Below are positions 63,685 through 64,000 of a stretch of 64,000 nucleotides of DNA, piece by piece. A model generated the notes under the pieces. The model ran no database searches. It worked only from the letters and a program-made list of their open reading frames with translations, and was not told where the DNA came from. Within the stretch, counting starts at the first letter, position 1. Each line of letters begins with the position of its first letter. This stretch comes from Plicaturopsis crispa FD-325 SS-3 (Eukaryota; Basidiomycota; Agaricomycetes; Amylocorticiales; Amylocorticiaceae): contig KN832556.1 of NCBI GenBank assembly GCA_000827205.1, positions 55,726-119,725 of the forward strand. The letters run 5' to 3'. A program made the position numbers and the translations under genes.

Positions 63685-64000
63685 CTTCAAGATGTTCTAT
63701 ACAGAGGGGTTTTCCGAGCGCATACACCTCCACCAAATGAATTCTATTCCCTTAGCTTTAGCAGGTGAACATGTAGTTAGCATGCATATAAAGCATGTCA
63801 AAGTGTCCCTACTAAGAAAGACGAAGTTCTCATATTTCTGCACTGTGTTTTTCAACGGACTCGTTGCGCCGCAAAACCGACGAGGTGCAACTGTCCGTTG
63901 CTTTTTTTTCTCGGTTTTTCGAGCTGTATGCCTTGGGGCTGATTTATCAGGTATATTGGAAATGTTCATACTACATAGAACTCGATGAGTGAACGGCCAC

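Larger units (their letters stand above)
62562..64000. other. Non-coding stretch with promoter-, intron- and hairpin-like elements
   Basis: No protein gene of normal size was found. On the plus strand a TATA-like TATATAA lies at 62825-62831, followed by a textbook intron at 62877-62939 (GTATGC donor, CTGAC branch, TTTTCAG acceptor). Next is an ORF of 34 codons at 63011-63115 (MTFAPARLTENMSTPEVDSM...) and strong hairpins at 63088-63115 and 63633-63684. This looks like a spliced non-coding or short-peptide transcript. Confidence 0.4.

Noticed and set aside
1-64000. CRISPR arrays, insertion sequences, LTR elements and operons
   Set aside because: No regularly spaced repeats, long terminal repeats or transposase and reverse transcriptase motifs were seen; the gene structure is eukaryotic.

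Overview
The window is nuclear DNA of a filamentous basidiomycete, most likely an agaricomycete (mushroom-forming or wood-decay fungus). The genes are split by many short introns of about 47-70 bases with GTRNGY-type donors and CTRAY-type branch points. Intergenic gaps are short. The gene content includes families typical of Agaricomycetes: F-box proteins with a coiled coil, BTB/POZ proteins, Zn2Cys6 factors, an integrase-related helix-turn-helix family, cysteine-rich small secreted proteins and a thaumatin-like secreted protein. No bacterial, viral or CRISPR features were seen. ORF translations had to be stitched across introns; splice sites were chosen by reading frame, splice consensus and family conservation, and none has transcript support.

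Layout. 1-2.3 kb: nothing recognisable. 2.3-7.7 kb: a lineage-specific family of CCCH zinc-finger proteins in three same-strand copies. One is a frameshifted pseudogene and the other two lie in a roughly 2.2-kb tandem duplication. 8.1-10.2 kb: two adjacent helix-turn-helix units, either two genes or one fused gene. 10.5-17.6 kb: a DUF218 membrane protein, a composite C2H2 plus Zn2Cys6 transcription factor, and a mitochondrial HAD hydrolase (CECR5-like) with micro-exons. 17.7-20.8 kb: an Mtf2-like mitochondrial RNA factor and an HMG-box protein. 21.0-23.2 kb: a head-to-head inverted pair of near-identical small secreted proteins. 23.7-28.3 kb: a WW-MyTH4-RhoGAP protein divergent from a 6-phosphogluconate dehydrogenase-like enzyme. 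28.9-38 kb: two BTB genes, a DMAC1-like inner-membrane protein, two paralogous F-box genes and a YciI-like protein. 39-42 kb: mitochondrial enoyl-CoA hydratase, an intron-containing tRNA-Ser(AGA) and the exosome subunit RRP46. 42.3-56.9 kb: MED12, DAD2, a SCY1-like pseudokinase and MED14. 57.9-62.6 kb: a thaumatin-like secreted protein, a GNAT acetyltransferase and ATP-dependent PEP carboxykinase. 62.6-64 kb: no protein gene, but a TATA-like box, an intron-like segment and two strong hairpins.

How it fits together. Most of the window is conserved housekeeping: mitochondrial metabolism (ECH, CECR5-like, Mtf2-like, DMAC1-like, YciI-like), gluconeogenesis (PEPCK), transcription (two Mediator subunits), RNA decay (RRP46), kinetochore (DAD2), trafficking (SCYL) and Rho signalling. 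Many neighbours are divergent pairs sharing promoters of 200-850 bases. The accessory part is the zinc-finger, HTH, secreted-protein, F-box and BTB families. The most promising undescribed material is the CCCH/helical-domain family with its unusually conserved upstream block, the doubled HTH locus, and the structured non-coding segment at the right end.
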